Shown here piece after piece: positions 62,301 to 64,000 of a DNA stretch of 64,000 nucleotides. The position numbers were made by a program, and so were the translations under genes. Each line of letters begins with the position of its first letter. The stretch's first letter is position 1. The stretch is from the NCBI GenBank assembly GCA_965655795.1, contig CBFHHY010000009.1, positions 4,347-68,346 on the forward strand, given 5' to 3'. The notes under the pieces are model-generated. The model worked only from the letters and a program-made list of their open reading frames with translations. It made no database searches and had not been told where the DNA came from. Source of the stretch: TMED14 sp002167805 (GTDB taxonomy: Bacteria; Bacteroidota; Bacteroidia; Flavobacteriales; Schleiferiaceae).

Positions 62301-64000
62301 TTACTGCAACCGGAGTACCCCACTCTGCAGTATCGCCAATAGCACAAATCTCACGAACATTCCATTCGTATTGTGTGCCTGGAGCTAGTCCAACAACATT
62401 AACAGATGATCCTGTTCCATACAAATAAGCCCAGTTAGCATTTCCATCATTTATTGCATAACGAACCTGATATCCAATCGCACTAGTATTTCCTGGTGTC
62501 CAACTTGCTTCAAATGAATCCGTTGTCTCATTCAAGCTAGTTAGATTAGATGCTGGGAAACATGTGACTGCTTTTCCTACTGAAACATCATCTATTGCCG
62601 CATCCTGACGGAAAGAGGATGCCTTGATCACTCTAAAGGCAATCATTACGGTAGTATTTACATAACTAGACAAATCGGTATAGTGAATTGCCCATGGATC
62701 CGATTGATTGGCCATGGTAGATGTAACTGAATCAATCGTTGTAAAACTTGTTCCATTGTTAGTGGATACATCAATATAAATTGCATCTTGATTACTTCCA
62801 TACATATGGTAGGCAAATGAAAGTTGTGGGCTTGTCGTTGAAAGAGTAAAAGACGGAGTCTTTACTACAGCCGGGCTGCCTGTACCACCACCAGATGATT
62901 CGAAATAAATATAATTTGATCCACTGTTTGCACCCAATGGGCCTGTTGACGATGACGAGGTTCCGCCTGTATTGATCTGCCATGGATATGAGGCCTGAGT
63001 TGGCTCTACACTCCAACAGTTATCCCATGTACCTGTATTGTACCCAGATTGNNNNNNNNNNCAACCAATTCGGGCCATCAAAATTTTCAAAAAACGGAGA
63101 ACTAGGAGTAACAGCAATTGAATTGCAAAAAGTGCTAAATATAACAGGATTGCTCCATGCTGAAGTGTCTCCAATAGCACATATCTCTCTAACCTGAACA
63201 AAGTATTCTGTGTTTCCACTAAGTCCGGATATTGAACCTTGAGATAAACCGTTAGATCCAACATATGTTTGATTGTAGTAGCTATAATTCTGTGTCCCCG
63301 TTTGTGCGGCTCTTGCTTCAAATTCGATAGCAGAGTTTACCGTGTTAAAATTAAAATAAAAAGAAGATGATGAAATATTGTATGTGCTCACTCCCGTCGG
63401 TGCAAAACACATCGGAGTATAGGTATACTCATCTGCTCCAATATCTGGAGTCGTTGTTGATCTTGTATCTCCATCAATATCTGTCGTTAATCCTAAAGGA
63501 GTTCCTGCATTGTCTGCCCCTGGCCCCATAACATGAAGATCAGTCAATGGATTAACGAACATCGGATCGCCCCCCGCAACAGAGTTTGAATCCTGTGATG
63601 TTGTTACTTGCCAAACACTATCATTCATCACTGTGCCACCATAATTAAATGAGGCTGTATTTGAACTATAGAATAAATTGTTGTCCGAAGTAAAATAAGC
63701 TGGAGCTCCAGCAGCTGTAGCTGACTGAACAATCATTGTCATTCCTCCATTTAAATTCGCAACAATATTGTTCTTAAGGGTATTGCCTCCTGGAGTGAAG
63801 TAGCTTGACGAAGTCGAAGCGTTCATGTAAATCAAACGCGAGTTTGTCAATGAACCGCCGTTTGCAGCAACAGAGTTGTGGAACATGTCAACATTCGCAC
63901 AGTGATATGGGTAAATTCCATAAAGTGTTCCTGTTGTGCTTGTCGTATTCAACGATATCATATTGTTCTGAACCTTCGCACGAGCAGTTGTAGAGGCGTT
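59359..64000 (-). CDS. Very large modular T9SS-secreted surface protein (partial, with assembly gap)
   Basis: The gene is open through the right edge (no stop or start before 64000) and holds a 10-N gap (63052-63061). Modules from the N-side: parallel beta-helix/choice-of-anchor-Q region (63380-64000, VMGPGADNAGTPLG and PDIGADEY), a fibronectin III domain (63090-63380, VREICAIGDTSAW), a MAM-like domain (about 62560-63090), a second fibronectin III (62285-62565, VREICAIGDTAEW), a DSYGDGWNGG domain (61920-62280), a further MAM-like domain (60735-61195), a DSYGDGLISG domain, two starch-binding-like (CBM20/48 E-set) domains (about 59640-60305), and a type A T9SS sorting domain (from SLFPNPTSGAFTLER to RVAVQR). 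No catalytic domain is seen. Adhesin/matrix or polysaccharide-binding role is inference. Wobble GC is higher than in neighbours. Confidence 0.9.
63052..63061. other. Assembly gap (10 N)
   Basis: Ten N inside the large T9SS gene, at the start of a MAM-like domain (FENFDGPNWL on one side, GYNTGTWDNCW on the other). The coding frames on the two sides differ with ten N inserted, so the N count is not the true length; a missing length divisible by three would join them in frame. Confidence 0.97.

Noticed and set aside
63062..63321. N-terminal extension (MKQEPHKRGH...) of the downstream reading frame
   Set aside because: It is a wrong-frame translation of the fibronectin III and linker region on the far side of the gap; no family resemblance.
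63020..63961. Apparent separate 313-residue gene upstream of the large T9SS gene
   Set aside because: It is the same gene continued across the N gap; the frame change is produced by the arbitrary ten-N spacer, and the translated domains are continuous.

Overview
The window is a 64 kb piece of a low-GC genome from the phylum Bacteroidota, most likely a marine member of the Flavobacteriales. This rests on lineage-typical genes (gldH, porZ, DUF2480, DUF2795, DUF4292, DUF3050 and DUF4837 proteins), on proteins ending in type IX secretion (T9SS) sorting domains, on the lack of clear Shine-Dalgarno sites, and on promoters of the Bacteroidota type TTG-N19-TAnnTTTG. A run of ten N at 63052-63061 shows that it comes from a draft or metagenome assembly. 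Coding density is very high; no stretch over 300 bases lacks a gene, and no phage, insertion sequence or CRISPR array was seen.

Layout. 1-2.7 kb (minus): rimP-nusA-infB (infB runs off the left edge), with a strong hairpin in the leader. 2.8-4.6 kb: a secreted PKD-domain T9SS cargo protein and a tRNA-Gln(UUG) with its own promoter. 4.7-9 kb: acyl-CoA carboxylase beta subunit, LepA, and a ParB without ParA. 9-16 kb (minus): an apparent seven-gene operon sufS-sufE-sufT-HMG-CoA synthase-like-DUF2480-DUF3050-DPP7. 16-18.3 kb: two kynurenine-pathway enzymes (3-hydroxyanthranilate dioxygenase, ACMSD) around a DtxR/MntR-type metal regulator. 18.3-24.5 kb (plus): a long PurF-type amidotransferase, cobalamin adenosyltransferase, DUF2795 and secA.

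24.5-30.4 kb (minus): a six-gene envelope operon (flippase, dUTPase, sugar nucleotidyltransferase, TPR protein, DUF4292 lipoprotein, EnvC-like M23 protein). 30.5-43 kb (plus): a PLP threonine/serine dehydratase, RidA-ileS, dksA-like-lspA-M28 peptidase-gpsA, then tatA-gatA-lytic transglycosylase-DUF4837, tightly packed with ATGA or GTGA overlaps. 43-46 kb (minus): recO-porZ. 46-50.2 kb (plus): gldH-PBP1A-scoA-scoB. 50.2-53.7 kb (minus): a double-ATPase ABC protein, a beta-lactamase-fold serine hydrolase and lipB. A GNAT gene (plus) follows. 54.3-59.2 kb (minus): fused E1 oxoacid dehydrogenase, enoyl-CoA hydratase and PaaZ. 59.3-64 kb (minus): the C-terminal part of a very large modular T9SS surface protein that continues off the right edge.

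Themes: protein export and surface display (SecA, TatA, LspA, PorZ, GldH, two T9SS cargo proteins), envelope building, peptide catabolism (DPP7, M28 peptidase, ABC ATPase), breakdown of amino acids, aromatic compounds and ketone bodies, and Fe-S and metal homeostasis. No clearly undescribed defence or mobile system was found. The best leads are regulatory (the nusA leader hairpin, the GTACTTTT boxes, -7 boxes abutting start codons) and contextual (metal regulator coupled to an iron dioxygenase; dehydratase-RidA-IleRS; the large modular surface protein).
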